A stretch of DNA of 23,738 nucleotides from Bacteroides_E sp964522975 (GCA_964522975.1 CAZFXK010000028.1:1-23738), one strand, 5' to 3'; positions 1-8,433 are shown, numbered from the stretch's first letter. A program made the numbers and translations. Notes: generated from the letters alone by a model not told the origin.

Positions 1-44
1 CATAAAAAATGAAAATCAAAGGAATTAAAATGCTTAAAAATAAT

Positions 45-52
45 TATCTTTG
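45..52 (+). promoter_or_regulatory. Putative Bacteroidota -7 promoter element for hflX
   Basis: The octamer TATCTTTG matches the Bacteroidota -7 consensus TAnnTTTG and sits 30 bases before the hflX start codon, which would give a short leader. No good TTTG -33 element is visible 19-21 bases upstream, so only half of the expected promoter is supported. Confidence 0.45.
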
Positions 53-82
53 AAAGAGTATAATCAATAGGAAACAAGTTGA

Positions 83-1381
83 ATGAAAGATTTTATAATT
101 ACAGATACCGGTAGGGAAACGGCCATTTTAGTAGGAATCGTAACGTTTGATCAGGATGAGCGTACCACAGAGGAGTATTTAGATGAATTGGAGTTTTTGG
201 CACAGACCGCCGGAGTGGTGGTTAAGGAGCGTTTTACTCAGAAGCTGGATATGCAAAATCCTGTAACTTATGTAGGTAGAGGTAAGTTGGATGAAATTAC
301 TGATTATATTCAAGAAAACAAGATTGGGATAGCCATATTCGATGATGAGCTATCACCACGCCAGATACGTAATATAGAGAAGAAGTTGCAGGTGAAGATT
401 CTGGATCGCACCTCTTTGATTTTAGATATCTTTGCCATGCGTGCTCAGACGGCAAGTGCCAAGACACAGGTGGAGTTGGCTCAATATCAGTATATGTTAC
501 CCCGGTTGACTCGCTTATGGACGCACTTAGATACACAGGCAGGAGGCGCAGGTAGTGGAACAGGAGCAACGGTAGGGTTGCGTGGTCCCGGTGAAACTCA
601 GTTGGAGATGGACCGGCGTATCATTTCAAGGCGAATTTCCTTATTGAAAGAGCAGTTGGAGAAGATTGACAAGCAAAAAGCAACTCAGCGGAAGAATAGG
701 GGAGCTATGGTGCGTGTGGCTCTCGTAGGATATACTAATGTAGGTAAATCTACATTAATGAATTTATTGGCTAAGAGTAACATCTTTGCTGAAAACAAAT
801 TATTTGCAACCCTTGATACTACCGTTCGAAAGGTGGTTATTGGGAATTTACCTTTTTTGCTTGCAGATACAGTAGGTTTTATTCGAAAACTTCCTACCGA
901 TTTAGTGGAATCTTTTAAATCTACCTTAGATGAGGTACGAGAATCGGATTTGTTGCTTCACGTGGTGGATATTTCACATCCGGGTTTTGCCGAACAGATA
1001 GATGTTGTCAATAACACGTTGAAAGAGATAGATAGTGCTGACAAACCTACACTTTTGGTTTTTAATAAGATTGATGCTTATAAGCATATTGAAAAAGACG
1101 AAGATGATCTCAGCCCACGTACAGATGAGAATATTCCAATAGAGGAGTTGATGCAGACGTGGATGGCTAAGTTAGATGAAAATTGTATTTTTGTGTCAGC
1201 AAAAAATCAATTGAATATGGACCAATTACGTAAGGAGTTATATGATAGGGTCAAAGAGATCCATATAGAACGCTATCCTTATAATGATTTTTTGTTTCCC
1301 ATTTATGATACAGAAGATTTTAAGATGAATGAAGAAAAGGATGAAAATGTGAATGAGAAGGTAGATGAAAAAGAACTATAG
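83..1381 (+). CDS. hflX: GTPase HflX
   Basis: Ribosome-associated GTPase of the HflX family; in other bacteria it binds the 50S subunit and splits or rescues stalled ribosomes, often under stress. The 432-residue protein shows the N-terminal HflX domain, including VGRGKLDE near residues 64-71 and the family loop GPGETQLE at 168-175. The GTPase domain follows: G1 GYTNVGKST at 216-224, G3 DTVG at 262-265, G4 NKID at 328-331 and a G5-like SAK near 375. After the usual core the protein ends in a charged, Glu/Lys/Asn-rich tail of about 20 residues. The ATG at 83 gives the expected Bacteroidota N-terminus (MKDFIIT...TAILVGI). Its last 17 bases overlap the next gene in another frame, which suggests co-transcription and coupled translation. 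Confidence 0.97.
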   Translation: MKDFIITDTGRETAILVGIVTFDQDERTTEEYLDELEFLAQTAGVVVKERFTQKLDMQNPVTYVGRGKLDEITDYIQENKIGIAIFDDELSPRQIRNIEKKLQVKILDRTSLILDIFAMRAQTASAKTQVELAQYQYMLPRLTRLWTHLDTQAGGAGSGTGATVGLRGPGETQLEMDRRIISRRISLLKEQLEKIDKQKATQRKNRGAMVRVALVGYTNVGKSTLMNLLAKSNIFAENKLFATLDTTVRKVVIGNLPFLLADTVGFIRKLPTDLVESFKSTLDEVRESDLLLHVVDISHPGFAEQIDVVNNTLKEIDSADKPTLLVFNKIDAYKHIEKDEDDLSPRTDENIPIEELMQTWMAKLDENCIFVSAKNQLNMDQLRKELYDRVKEIHIERYPYNDFLFPIYDTEDFKMNEEKDENVNEKVDEKEL

Positions 1382-3356
1382 ATTTTTAAGTTCAGCTGAA
1401 ATCGGTCAGTTAGAAAAACAGTTTTGTAGTGCAGAAAGCTGGAATAACATACAAGTAAGTGAAGGGTTTTCTCCCGAGAATTTGTTTTACGTTCATTTTT
1501 CCGGAGAAATACGTTTGGGAGTATTTAATGCGAAATTTAATCTTCCGGGAGGAATTCAAAAGAGATCGGGATTACGCCACGTTACATTGCATAACGTAAC
1601 GATAGGGGATAATTCCTGTATTGAGAATATTCAAAATTACGTTGCCAATTATAATATAGGCTCTAATACCTTGATAGAAAATGTAGATGTTTTATTGGTA
1701 GATGGAGAAACCTCTTTTGGTAATGGGGTATCTGCTGCCGTATTAAATGAAACCGGAGGTAGGGAGGTCTTGATAACTGATAATTTATCGGCACATCAAG
1801 CTTATATTACAGCATTATATCGTCATCGTCCTGAATTAAGTCAAAGAATTAAGGAGATGGCACAAAAGTATGCCCGGAAAGTGATTTCCGATAGAGGGCG
1901 TATTGGCGATAACGTAAGAATTTGTAATACCGGATCAATTGTTAATGTAAAGATTGGCGATTATGCAAATGTTTCCGGTGCTTGCAGATTGCAGAATGGA
2001 AGTATTAACAGTAATAAGGATGCTCCTGTTCAGATAGGGCATGGAGTGATTTGCGATGATTTCATCGTATCTTCAGGATCGAAGGTGGATAATGGAACGA
2101 TGATTACGCGTTGCTTTATTGGACAAGCCTGTACGTTAAGCCATAGCTATTCAGCTTCAGATTCTCTTTTCTTTAGCAATTGTCATGGAGAGAATGGAGA
2201 AGCTTGTGCCATTTTTGCCGGTCCTTTTACGGTAACCCATCACAAATCAACATTACTTATTTCCGGTTTGTTTTCGTTTATGAATGCCGGATCAGGTTCT
2301 AATCAAAGTAACCATATGTATAAGCTGGGCCCTATTCATCAAGGAACTATGGAGCGTGGCTCTAAAACCACTTCCGATTCTTATATTTTATGGCCGGCGA
2401 GGGTTGGAGCGTTTTCTTTGGTTATGGGACGACATATAAATCATGCGGATACTTCTAATTTTCCTTTCTCTTATTTGATAGAGGAAGAGAATACTTCTTT
2501 TTTAGTTCCCGGTGTAAACCTGAGAAGTGTAGGAACCATTCGGGATGCTAAAAAATGGCCTAAACGGGATAAACGTACAGACCCGAATAAAATAGATTGC
2601 ATCAACTATAATCTTTTAAGTCCGTATACAATTCAAAAGATGTTTAAAGGGACTGAAATATTAAAAGCTTTAAAACGAATTTCCGGCGAAACATCGGCAG
2701 CCTATATCTATCAGAGTGCCAAGATTAGAAATAGTGCGCTTCATAAAGGTATTGATTATTATATCACGGCGATTCATAAGTTTTTAGGAAATTCAATTAT
2801 TTCACGATTGAAAGGTTTGAATTTTCAAAGTAATGAGGAGTTAAGAAAGCGTTTAACTCCGGATACTGAGATAGGAAAGGGCGATTGGGTAGATGTGGCC
2901 GGATTAATTGCTCCTAAATCTGAAATAGAGCGTTTAATCAATGACATTGAGAGTGGTGTAATCACTGAATTAGAGCAAATCAATACCCGTTGTAAGGAAA
3001 TACATACTAATTATTATACCTATGAATGGACTTGGGCTTATGATAAGATTCTATCTTTCTATGATTTAGATCCAGATACCATTACAGCCAGTGATGTGAT
3101 TAATATTGTGAATGTTTGGAAAGAATGTGTAGTAAATCTGGATTGGATGGTTTATGAGGATGCTAAAAAAGAATTTTCGTTGAATTCAATGATTAGTTTT
3201 GGTGCAGACGGTTCAAGAGATGAAATGCGGCAAGATTTTGAGCAAGTGCGCGGGGTTTTTGAAAGTAATCCTTTTGTTATGACTGTGCTGGATCATATAG
3301 ATAAAAAGACGGCCTTAGGCGAAGAATTAATTAATCGTATAGGACAATTGGGTTGA
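1365..3356 (+). CDS. DUF4954 family protein with left-handed beta-helix repeats
   Basis: A 663-residue cytoplasmic protein (no signal peptide) that I recognise as the Bacteroidota DUF4954 family; its biochemical role is not known to me. From about residue 70 to 360 it carries many imperfect hexapeptide repeats of the [LIV]-G-x-x-x type, for example NVTIGDNSCIENI, YNIGSNTLIENV, RIGDNVRICN, KIGDYANVSG and FIGQACTLSH. These are the hallmark of left-handed beta-helix acyl- or nucleotidyl-transferases such as GlmU and LpxA. The last roughly 220 residues look alpha-helical and charged. The start at 1365 lies inside hflX (17-bp overlap) and gives a family-like N-terminus, so it is probably translated by coupling. 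A sugar-nucleotide or acyl-transfer role is inferred only from the fold; a catalytic His could not be assigned. Confidence 0.88.
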   Translation: MKKNYRFLSSAEIGQLEKQFCSAESWNNIQVSEGFSPENLFYVHFSGEIRLGVFNAKFNLPGGIQKRSGLRHVTLHNVTIGDNSCIENIQNYVANYNIGSNTLIENVDVLLVDGETSFGNGVSAAVLNETGGREVLITDNLSAHQAYITALYRHRPELSQRIKEMAQKYARKVISDRGRIGDNVRICNTGSIVNVKIGDYANVSGACRLQNGSINSNKDAPVQIGHGVICDDFIVSSGSKVDNGTMITRCFIGQACTLSHSYSASDSLFFSNCHGENGEACAIFAGPFTVTHHKSTLLISGLFSFMNAGSGSNQSNHMYKLGPIHQGTMERGSKTTSDSYILWPARVGAFSLVMGRHINHADTSNFPFSYLIEEENTSFLVPGVNLRSVGTIRDAKKWPKRDKRTDPNKIDCINYNLLSPYTIQKMFKGTEILKALKRISGETSAAYIYQSAKIRNSALHKGIDYYITAIHKFLGNSIISRLKGLNFQSNEELRKRLTPDTEIGKGDWVDVAGLIAPKSEIERLINDIESGVITELEQINTRCKEIHTNYYTYEWTWAYDKILSFYDLDPDTITASDVINIVNVWKECVVNLDWMVYEDAKKEFSLNSMISFGADGSRDEMRQDFEQVRGVFESNPFVMTVLDHIDKKTALGEELINRIGQLG

Positions 3357-3371
3357 GAATAAAGATTGATT

Positions 3372-3404
3372 TTTGTTCTTTTTGTTAATTAAACATTAAC
3401 TTTG
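3372..3404 (+). promoter_or_regulatory. Putative promoter for the fumarase gene
   Basis: A TTTG -33 element at 3372-3375 and TAACTTTG, a perfect match to TAnnTTTG, at 3397-3404 are separated by 21 bases, the spacing expected for the Bacteroidota primary sigma factor. Transcription would start near 3411, leaving an AT-rich leader of about 27 bases before the ATG at 3438. No Shine-Dalgarno sequence is visible in it. Confidence 0.65.
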
Positions 3405-3437
3405 AGATAATAAATAACTAATAAATTAATAAAAAAG

Positions 3438-5057
3438 ATGGCTAAAATACCTCCATTTAAGTATCAAGAGCCTTTTCCAATGGAGAAGGATACTACTGAA
3501 TACTATTTATTGACGAAGGATCACGTATCAGTTGCTGAATTTGAAGGAAAAGAGATTCTAAAGATTGAAGCGGAAGGCTTAACGAAGATGGCTAATGCTG
3601 CTTTTAGAGATGTTTCTTTTTTATTGCGTCCGGAGCATCAAAAACAAGTTGCAAAGATATTGACGGATCCGGAAGCTAGTGAGAATGATAAGTTTGTTGC
3701 TCTTACCTTTTTAAGGAATGCTGAAATCTCAGCAAAAGGAAAGTTGCCTTTTTGTCAAGATACGGGAACAGCTATTATAAGCGGAAAGAAAGGACAACAA
3801 GTCTGGACCGATGGAAATGATGAAGAGGCTTTGGCAAAAGGTGTATATAAAACGTATACGGAAGAGAATTTACGTTACTCACAGAATGTAGCCTTAGATA
3901 TGTATACAGAGCAGAATACACGAACTAATTTACCTGCTCAAATAGATCTTTATGCAACGCAAGGAAGTTCTTATGATTTTTTATGCATAGCTAAAGGTGG
4001 GGGCTCTGCCAATAAAACGTTCCTCTATCAGGAAACAAAAGCCTTATTGACTCCTGAGCGTTTGGTTCCTTTCTTAGTGGAAAAAATGAAATCTTTAGGT
4101 ACTGCAGCTTGTCCTCCTTATCACATTGCTTTTGTTATTGGAGGTACTTCTGCTGAAGCAAACCTTAAAACTGTAAAGTTAGCTTCTGCTAAATATTATG
4201 ATAATTTGCCAACCTCAGGTAATGAGGGTGGGCGTGCTTTCCGTGATGTTGAATTGGAAAAGACTTTACTTGAGAAAGCTTATAAAATTGGATTAGGAGC
4301 TCAATTTGGAGGTAAATATTTTGCTCACGATGTACGAGTTATTCGTTTACCTCGTCATGGTGCTTCATGTCCGGTAGGAATGGGGGTTTCTTGTTCTGCA
4401 GATCGCAATATTAAATGTAAGATAAATAAAGAAGGCATTTGGATTGAGAAATTGGAAGATAATCCCGGTAAATATATTCTTGAAGAGATGCGCCAAGCCG
4501 GAGAGGGTGAAGCGGTTAAAATTGATTTGAATCAGCCAATGAAGGATATCTTAAAAGAATTAACTAAATATCCTGTATCTACTCGTTTGTCTTTAACAGG
4601 AACCATTATTGTAGCCCGTGATATTGCACATGCCCGATTAAAAGAGCGTTTAGACAGAGGCGAGGATTTACCTCAATACGTAAAAGATCACCCCATCTAT
4701 TATGCCGGTCCGGCCAAGACTCCTGAAGGAATGGCATCAGGCTCAATGGGGCCAACGACAGCAGGTCGTATGGATCCGTATGTAGAACTGTTTCAAAGTC
4801 ACGGAGGAAGTATGATTATGTTGGCCAAGGGAAATCGTAGTCAGGCAGTGACAGACTCTTGTAAGAAGTATGGAGGCTTCTATTTGGGTAGCATAGGTGG
4901 CCCGGCGGCAATACTTGCTCAACAAAACATTAAGGAGGTTGAATGTATTGAATATCCGGAATTGGGTATGGAGGCGATCTATAAGATTGAAGTAGAAGAT
5001 TTTCCTGCATTTATTTTGGTTGATGATAAAGGAAATGATTTCTTTAAACAGCTTTAA
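3438..5057 (+). CDS. fumB: Fumarate hydratase class I (iron-sulfur, FumA/FumB type)
   Basis: Reversible hydration of fumarate to L-malate by an oxygen-sensitive [4Fe-4S] enzyme; in anaerobic Bacteroidota it serves the reductive branch leading to fumarate and succinate. The 539-residue single chain contains the fused alpha and beta hydro-lyase domains. The three cluster cysteines are visible: C106 in LPFCQDTGT, C225 in GTAACPPYHI and C319 in GVSCSADRN, each one residue beyond the E. coli FumA positions 105, 224 and 318. The beta domain includes YYAGPAKTPEG and the KGNRS motif near 465-470. Length equals the family norm. The gene has its own promoter and a strong terminator, so it is probably monocistronic. 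The symbol fumA would serve equally well; E. coli splits this type into fumA and fumB. Confidence 0.97.
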   Translation: MAKIPPFKYQEPFPMEKDTTEYYLLTKDHVSVAEFEGKEILKIEAEGLTKMANAAFRDVSFLLRPEHQKQVAKILTDPEASENDKFVALTFLRNAEISAKGKLPFCQDTGTAIISGKKGQQVWTDGNDEEALAKGVYKTYTEENLRYSQNVALDMYTEQNTRTNLPAQIDLYATQGSSYDFLCIAKGGGSANKTFLYQETKALLTPERLVPFLVEKMKSLGTAACPPYHIAFVIGGTSAEANLKTVKLASAKYYDNLPTSGNEGGRAFRDVELEKTLLEKAYKIGLGAQFGGKYFAHDVRVIRLPRHGASCPVGMGVSCSADRNIKCKINKEGIWIEKLEDNPGKYILEEMRQAGEGEAVKIDLNQPMKDILKELTKYPVSTRLSLTGTIIVARDIAHARLKERLDRGEDLPQYVKDHPIYYAGPAKTPEGMASGSMGPTTAGRMDPYVELFQSHGGSMIMLAKGNRSQAVTDSCKKYGGFYLGSIGGPAAILAQQNIKEVECIEYPELGMEAIYKIEVEDFPAFILVDDKGNDFFKQL

Positions 5058-5088
5058 GAAAGTAACGAATACTATAATGGTGTAGCAT

Positions 5089-5127
5089 AAAAAAGCAGAT
5101 ATTCTCATTGGAATATCTGCTTTTTTT
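5089..5127 (+). terminator. Strong bidirectional intrinsic terminator between fumarase and rsgA
   Basis: The arms 5089-5104 and 5111-5126 are perfectly complementary over 16 bp (core AGCAGATATTC / GAATATCTGCT) around a 6-base loop. The right side runs into a T7 tract on the + strand, and the left side gives a U-tract on the - strand. It can therefore stop transcription from the fumarase gene and from the convergent rsgA gene. Confidence 0.9.
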
Positions 5128-5181
5128 ATCTCTTCTCCCTGTGCAATGTGTGTGATTCACAAACTTCGAAGCATTTCTTAA

Positions 5182-6078
5182 TTATGGATAAATAGAGGTT
5201 CTGTACTTTCCATCGCGATTATCTCCCAACATGCTGAGGTAGGAGTAATATCTTGATTCGCTAATGAGATGTTCTTCTACCGCTTTCTTTACCGCACAGT
5301 TCGGCTCTTCAATATGTAGACAATTATGAAATTGGCACTCTTTTGATTTCTTGAAAATTTCGGGAAAGTAATGCCCAATTTCTTGATCTTCCATATCAAG
5401 GACGCCAAAGCCTTTGATTCCGGGAGTATCAATGATATATCCTCCTTGAGGTAGTTCGTGCATTTCAGAAAATGTTGTGGTATGAACCCCTGTCTTATAC
5501 CTTTCAGAGATTTCCTGAGTCTCGATGTTTGCTTCAGGTATCAACACATTGATGAGTGTGGACTTCCCGACACCGGAATGACCCGCAAGTAAGGTTATTT
5601 TATCTTTAACTAACGTCTTCACTTCCTGAATCCCCTTCTCTTCAATAGCCGATATTTCCATGCACTGATATCCAATATAGGTGTATAGGCCCATCATTTG
5701 TTGCATATATTCCGATTCCTCTTCATTATATACGTCGGTTTTATTAAACAAAAGAATGACCGGGACGCTGTAGGCTTCAGCACTAGCTAAAAAACGATCT
5801 ATGAAAGTAGTGGATGTTTCAGGATAATTGACGGTAACCATCAATAATGCTTGATCTATGTTAGCGGCTAGGATATGTGACTCTTTAGATAAGTTTGGAG
5901 ATCTTCTGATGATATAATTTTTCCTCTCCTCAATATGGGTAATTAAGGCTGTACCTTCTTCATATTTTTCAATATGAACTCGATCTCCTACAACAGCAGG
6001 GCTGGTACTTCTAATGCCTTTAATCCGGAAAGTTCCTTTAATCTTACAGTCGATTAAAGTTCCATCATCTGTTTTTAC
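5182..6078 (-). CDS. rsgA: Ribosome small subunit-dependent GTPase A, 5' end lost in an assembly gap
   Basis: Circularly permuted GTPase that acts in late maturation of the 30S subunit and in release of assembly factors. Visible in order are an OB-fold start (VKTDDGTLIDCKIKG...GDRV), then G4 NKTD, G5-like SAI, G1 GHSGVGKST and G3 DTPG. This is the permuted order that defines the family. The C-terminal zinc-binding segment carries C and H residues in ECQFHNCLH...EPNC. About 299 residues are present; by comparison with family length only some 15 N-terminal residues are missing, inside the run of N at 6079-6178. The in-frame join to pyrH through the gap is an artefact of gap length. It probably belongs to a transcript with pyrH. 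Confidence 0.95.
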   Translation of the reverse strand, partial: VKTDDGTLIDCKIKGTFRIKGIRSTSPAVVGDRVHIEKYEEGTALITHIEERKNYIIRRSPNLSKESHILAANIDQALLMVTVNYPETSTTFIDRFLASAEAYSVPVILLFNKTDVYNEEESEYMQQMMGLYTYIGYQCMEISAIEEKGIQEVKTLVKDKITLLAGHSGVGKSTLINVLIPEANIETQEISERYKTGVHTTTFSEMHELPQGGYIIDTPGIKGFGVLDMEDQEIGHYFPEIFKKSKECQFHNCLHIEEPNCAVKKAVEEHLISESRYYSYLSMLGDNRDGKYRTSIYP

Positions 6079-6178
6079 NNNNNNNNNNNNNNNNNNNNNN
6101 NNNNNNNNNNNNNNNNNNNNNNNNNNNNNNNNNNNNNNNNNNNNNNNNNNNNNNNNNNNNNNNNNNNNNNNNNNNNNN
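6079..6178. other. Assembly gap of 100 N
   Basis: Exactly 100 undetermined bases, the conventional placeholder for a scaffold gap of unknown size. The flanks are the middle of pyrH (right, - strand) and the near-start of rsgA (left, - strand). Completing both proteins needs roughly 320 bases at least, so the real gap must be longer than 100. Confidence 0.99.
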
Positions 6179-6609
6179 GAAGATCCGGTGTCCGTAGTAA
6201 AAAAAGGATTCCCCGTTCCACCACTTAGAATCACAACTTCTCCCTTTTCTAGTAAATCAATAGCTTTCCATTTATTGTAGAACTCACCAATAGGTTCCAT
6301 TCGGATAGCTGTTAAAACTTTCGATTTAACTCCTAATGAATTCAAGGCAGAGCTAATTGCTAAACCATTGATAACAGTAGCTAACATCCCCATTTGATCC
6401 CCCTTAACTCTGTCGAATCCTCTATCTGCTCCTTTTAATCCTCTAAAAATGTTACCACCTCCAATGACTATGGCTACCTGAACCCCTAATTCTTGGATCT
6501 CTTTTATTTGTTTAGCGTATTCCATTAATCGGTCATCATCTATGCCCATTTCTTTATTGGCAGCTAAACTCTCACCACTTAGTTTTAGTAATATTCGTTT
6601 ATATTTCAT
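6179..6609 (-). CDS. pyrH: UMP kinase, 3' part lost in an assembly gap
   Basis: Uridylate kinase of the amino-acid-kinase fold, converting UMP plus ATP to UDP in pyrimidine nucleotide synthesis. The N-terminal 143 residues are present out of about 236. They show the phosphate-binding start KYKRILLKLSGES, the glycine loop VIGGGNIFRG, GDQMGM in the UMP-binding region and NPFFTTDTGS just before the run of N. The start at 6609 (MKYKRILL) matches the usual family N-terminus; an in-frame ATG at 6621 would add four residues, and the ATG-less extension further upstream has no support. A TAnnTTTG box at 6636-6643 places the RNA start near 6629, which favours 6609. The C-terminal catalytic part is not in the sequence. 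Confidence 0.94.
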
Positions 6610-6635
6610 TTTGTTCTTCATCACTTGTTTTAATA

Positions 6636-6643
6636 CAAATATA
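6636..6643 (-). promoter_or_regulatory. Putative -7 promoter element for pyrH
   Basis: On the - strand this reads TATATTTG, a perfect TAnnTTTG match, 26 bases before the preferred pyrH start at 6609. No convincing -33 TTTG is seen 19-21 bases upstream. Its position argues against the longer N-terminal extension of the pyrH reading frame up to 6666. Confidence 0.5.
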
Positions 6644-6793
6644 AAAGATAAAATGTATAATGCCACATTTAGTCTCTTCTAAATTGAGTTTTCCTATACT
6701 CAAATATATGTTTTTTTTAACTAAGAATTAACAAGAAAAACCAAGAGCTATTTGTACCTTACAGAACTACATTATTTATTCTTAGTATCACGT

Positions 6794-7261
6794 ATGGACA
6801 GGAAACGTTTTTTTATTTATATATTTCTTTTGGGATGCTTTATTTTTATATGTAATCCTTTACTTGCCGAAGATGAAGTCGCAGGAAAAGATAATAAAAT
6901 TTCTTTAGATGAATGGATTGAGAAAGCTGAAAAGCATATGTTGAATGGGGAAGATGAGAAAGCTTTGTTTTGTTTTCAGCAAGTTTTATTATTAGATTCA
7001 AAGAATCTATCGGCTAATATTTTTATGGGAAATTATTACTATGTAGAGGTAGAAAGAGCACGAAAGGGTATTGAAGTTGAACGTGCCAAGGGTAAAACTG
7101 CAAGTGAAAAGTATAAGAAATATCAAGAAGCTTTAACTGACCTGTGGCCTGCCTATGTAAAAGCAAAAGCTTATTTAGAGGTTGTGTTACATCAGTTCCC
7201 CTCCTCAGAGGTAATTAAGACGTTAAACCATATTGAAGAAATATATCAAGTTATTCAATGA
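6794..7261 (+). CDS. Small secreted helical (TPR-like) protein, unknown function
   Basis: I do not recognise the family. From the ATG at 6794 the protein has 155 residues and starts with a clear Sec signal peptide: DRKR, then a hydrophobic stretch rich in F, I and L, ending ...NPLLA before EDE, with no lipobox Cys. An earlier in-frame ATG at 6752 would bury the signal peptide behind 14 residues and is less likely. The mature part contains a tetratricopeptide-like helix pair (AEKHMLNGEDEKALFCFQQV...DSKNLSANIFMGNYYY) and then further amphipathic, Lys/Glu-rich helices. It is probably periplasmic and used in protein interaction. It is transcribed alone, diverging from pyrH, and its last 11 bases overlap the 3' end of convergent birA. 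Confidence 0.75.
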   Translation: MDRKRFFIYIFLLGCFIFICNPLLAEDEVAGKDNKISLDEWIEKAEKHMLNGEDEKALFCFQQVLLLDSKNLSANIFMGNYYYVEVERARKGIEVERAKGKTASEKYKKYQEALTDLWPAYVKAKAYLEVVLHQFPSSEVIKTLNHIEEIYQVIQ

Positions 7262-7997
7262 TATAACTTACTTCTTTGAAGTAATATTTTCTTTGTTGAT
7301 TGTCTTTATCTATTAAAATAAGCTGTCCGTCAGGTTGAACCTTGTAAAGGTAGGCTTCAAATAATCCTTTTGCATCTTGGTACAAATGAAAGCCTTTATT
7401 TCTATAAAGTTTGTTGTGATATTCTATTTTTATCTGTCCTGCTTTACCTTCCTTTAATAATTGATGAAACCCTTTTAGATGATTGATGAAATCCTTCCAC
7501 AATTCGTCAATATCGTTTTTAGTCCCTGTAATGTGATATAGAGAAACTGGGTTGATGAGTTTAGGCGAAAAAGAAGCTTGATTGAGATTAAGACCTACTC
7601 CAATGATGGATTGATTAACTTGATTGCTGAGGAATTGGTTCTCTATAAGTATTCCTGCAATTTTTTTATTTCTCCAATAGATGTCATTGGGCCATTTAAT
7701 GGTGAATTCATCGCTGAATTTTTCTAATGATTTTATCAGGCTTAATGACACAATCTGTGATATGTAAAATGAACGATTGGCTGAAACAAAAGTGGGATGG
7801 AGAACAACACTACATAATAAATTATCATTAGGGGTAGACTCCCAATGATTTCCTCTTTGTCCTCTACCTGCTGTTTGGTAATTGGTTCGTACTGAAAAAA
7901 AATCGGGAAGCAATTGCTCTGAAGCTAATTCTTTTAGATAAATGTTGGTTGATTGGGTCTCTTCCAAAATCAAAAAAGAGTTATTTATGGTTTTCAT
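7251..7997 (-). CDS. birA: Biotin--[acetyl-CoA-carboxylase] ligase (group I, no DNA-binding domain)
   Basis: Activates biotin to biotinyl-5'-AMP and transfers it to the lysine of biotin carboxyl carrier proteins. The 248 residues hold the catalytic domain only: GRGQRGNHWES near residues 44-54 (ATP/biotin loop), KWPNDIYW near 101-108 and KIAGILIE near 112-119 with the catalytic Lys, then a small SH3-like C-terminal domain. There is no N-terminal winged helix, so unlike E. coli BirA it is not expected to repress biotin genes directly. It starts 10 bases after the stop of yraN and shares its operon. Its stop lies inside the 3' end of the convergent secreted protein gene (11-bp overlap). Confidence 0.95.
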   Translation of the reverse strand: MKTINNSFLILEETQSTNIYLKELASEQLLPDFFSVRTNYQTAGRGQRGNHWESTPNDNLLCSVVLHPTFVSANRSFYISQIVSLSLIKSLEKFSDEFTIKWPNDIYWRNKKIAGILIENQFLSNQVNQSIIGVGLNLNQASFSPKLINPVSLYHITGTKNDIDELWKDFINHLKGFHQLLKEGKAGQIKIEYHNKLYRNKGFHLYQDAKGLFEAYLYKVQPDGQLILIDKDNQQRKYYFKEVSYIIE

Positions 7998-8007
7998 TCG
8001 GTTGACT

Positions 8008-8373
8008 TTAATTTATTGGAGGATAAAAAGCATTAGGATAATGTTTGACTTGGTAGGGATCGTGGGTTCCTAGAATAGTAATGATATCAAATCTAACCGG
8101 TAATTCAATATTATATTTTTTAATATATGCGTGCGTTGCTGTTACTATTCTTCTAATCTTATTTTTGGTAATTGCCTCTACCGGATTTCCGAAAATTGAG
8201 TTTCTTCTAGTTTTCACTTCTACCACAACTAGGTTGTCAGGTGTGTCTGCAATGATATCCAGTTCAAGTTTTCCACATCTCCAATTACTATCTAAAATAT
8301 GATATCCTTTACGAATGAGATAGTTTTTAGCAACCTCTTCTCCCTTTTTTCCCAGTTGATTGTGTAGTGCCAT
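8008..8373 (-). CDS. yraN: YraN family (UPF0102) endonuclease-like protein
   Basis: A 121-residue protein of the YraN/UPF0102 family with a Holliday-junction-resolvase or restriction-endonuclease-like fold; its cellular role is unsettled. The signature is intact: LGKKGEEVAKNYLIRKGYHIL...NWR at the N-terminus, then the PD-(D/E)XK-like core ELDIIADTPDNLVVVEVKTRR, where D, E and K line up as E-x-D...E-V-K. The ATG at 8373 gives the usual start (MALHNQLGKKGE). A GTG at 8385 would add four residues but falls inside the likely promoter box at 8385-8392, so it is rejected. First gene of a yraN-birA operon. Confidence 0.93.
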   Translation of the reverse strand: MALHNQLGKKGEEVAKNYLIRKGYHILDSNWRCGKLELDIIADTPDNLVVVEVKTRRNSIFGNPVEAITKNKIRRIVTATHAYIKKYNIELPVRFDIITILGTHDPYQVKHYPNAFYPPIN

Positions 8374-8384
8374 TGCTTTTTGCA

Positions 8385-8392
8385 CAAATTTA
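8385..8392 (-). promoter_or_regulatory. Putative -7 promoter element for yraN-birA
   Basis: The - strand reads TAAATTTG, a perfect TAnnTTTG, with a partial -33 element (ATTG, 8413-8416) 20 bases upstream. It ends only 11 bases before the ATG at 8373, so the transcript would have a leader of just a few bases. It is back-to-back with the similar box at 8426-8433. Confidence 0.55.
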
Positions 8393-8425
8393 CGTTTTTA
8401 TGTTATGTAATTCAATAAGTAAACT

Positions 8426-8433
8426 TAAATTTG
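8426..8433 (+). promoter_or_regulatory. Putative -7 promoter element for the RHH-like gene and tadA
   Basis: TAAATTTG is a perfect TAnnTTTG and ends 7 bases before the ATG at 8441. If the RNA starts at the usual distance of about 7 bases, the message would be leaderless or nearly so. No clear -33 TTTG is visible. Confidence 0.5.

Noticed and set aside
4743..5108. 121-codon - strand reading frame
   Set aside because: It lies mostly antisense to the end of the fumarase gene and through the terminator hairpin; composition is that of a shadow frame.
5182..6666. One 494-residue protein combining UMP kinase and RsgA
   Set aside because: It runs through 100 N. The halves are two different well-known proteins, each truncated at the gap; the 15 residues before MKNKMKYKR are also not supported.
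6781..6793. Upstream ATG at 6752 as start of the secreted protein
   Set aside because: It would place 14 extra residues before the signal peptide; the ATG at 6794 gives a standard basic-then-hydrophobic N-terminus.
8081..8302. 73-codon + strand hydrophobic frame over yraN
   Set aside because: It is antisense to the conserved YraN core and has no independent promoter; the hydrophobicity arises from the reverse complement of charged codons.
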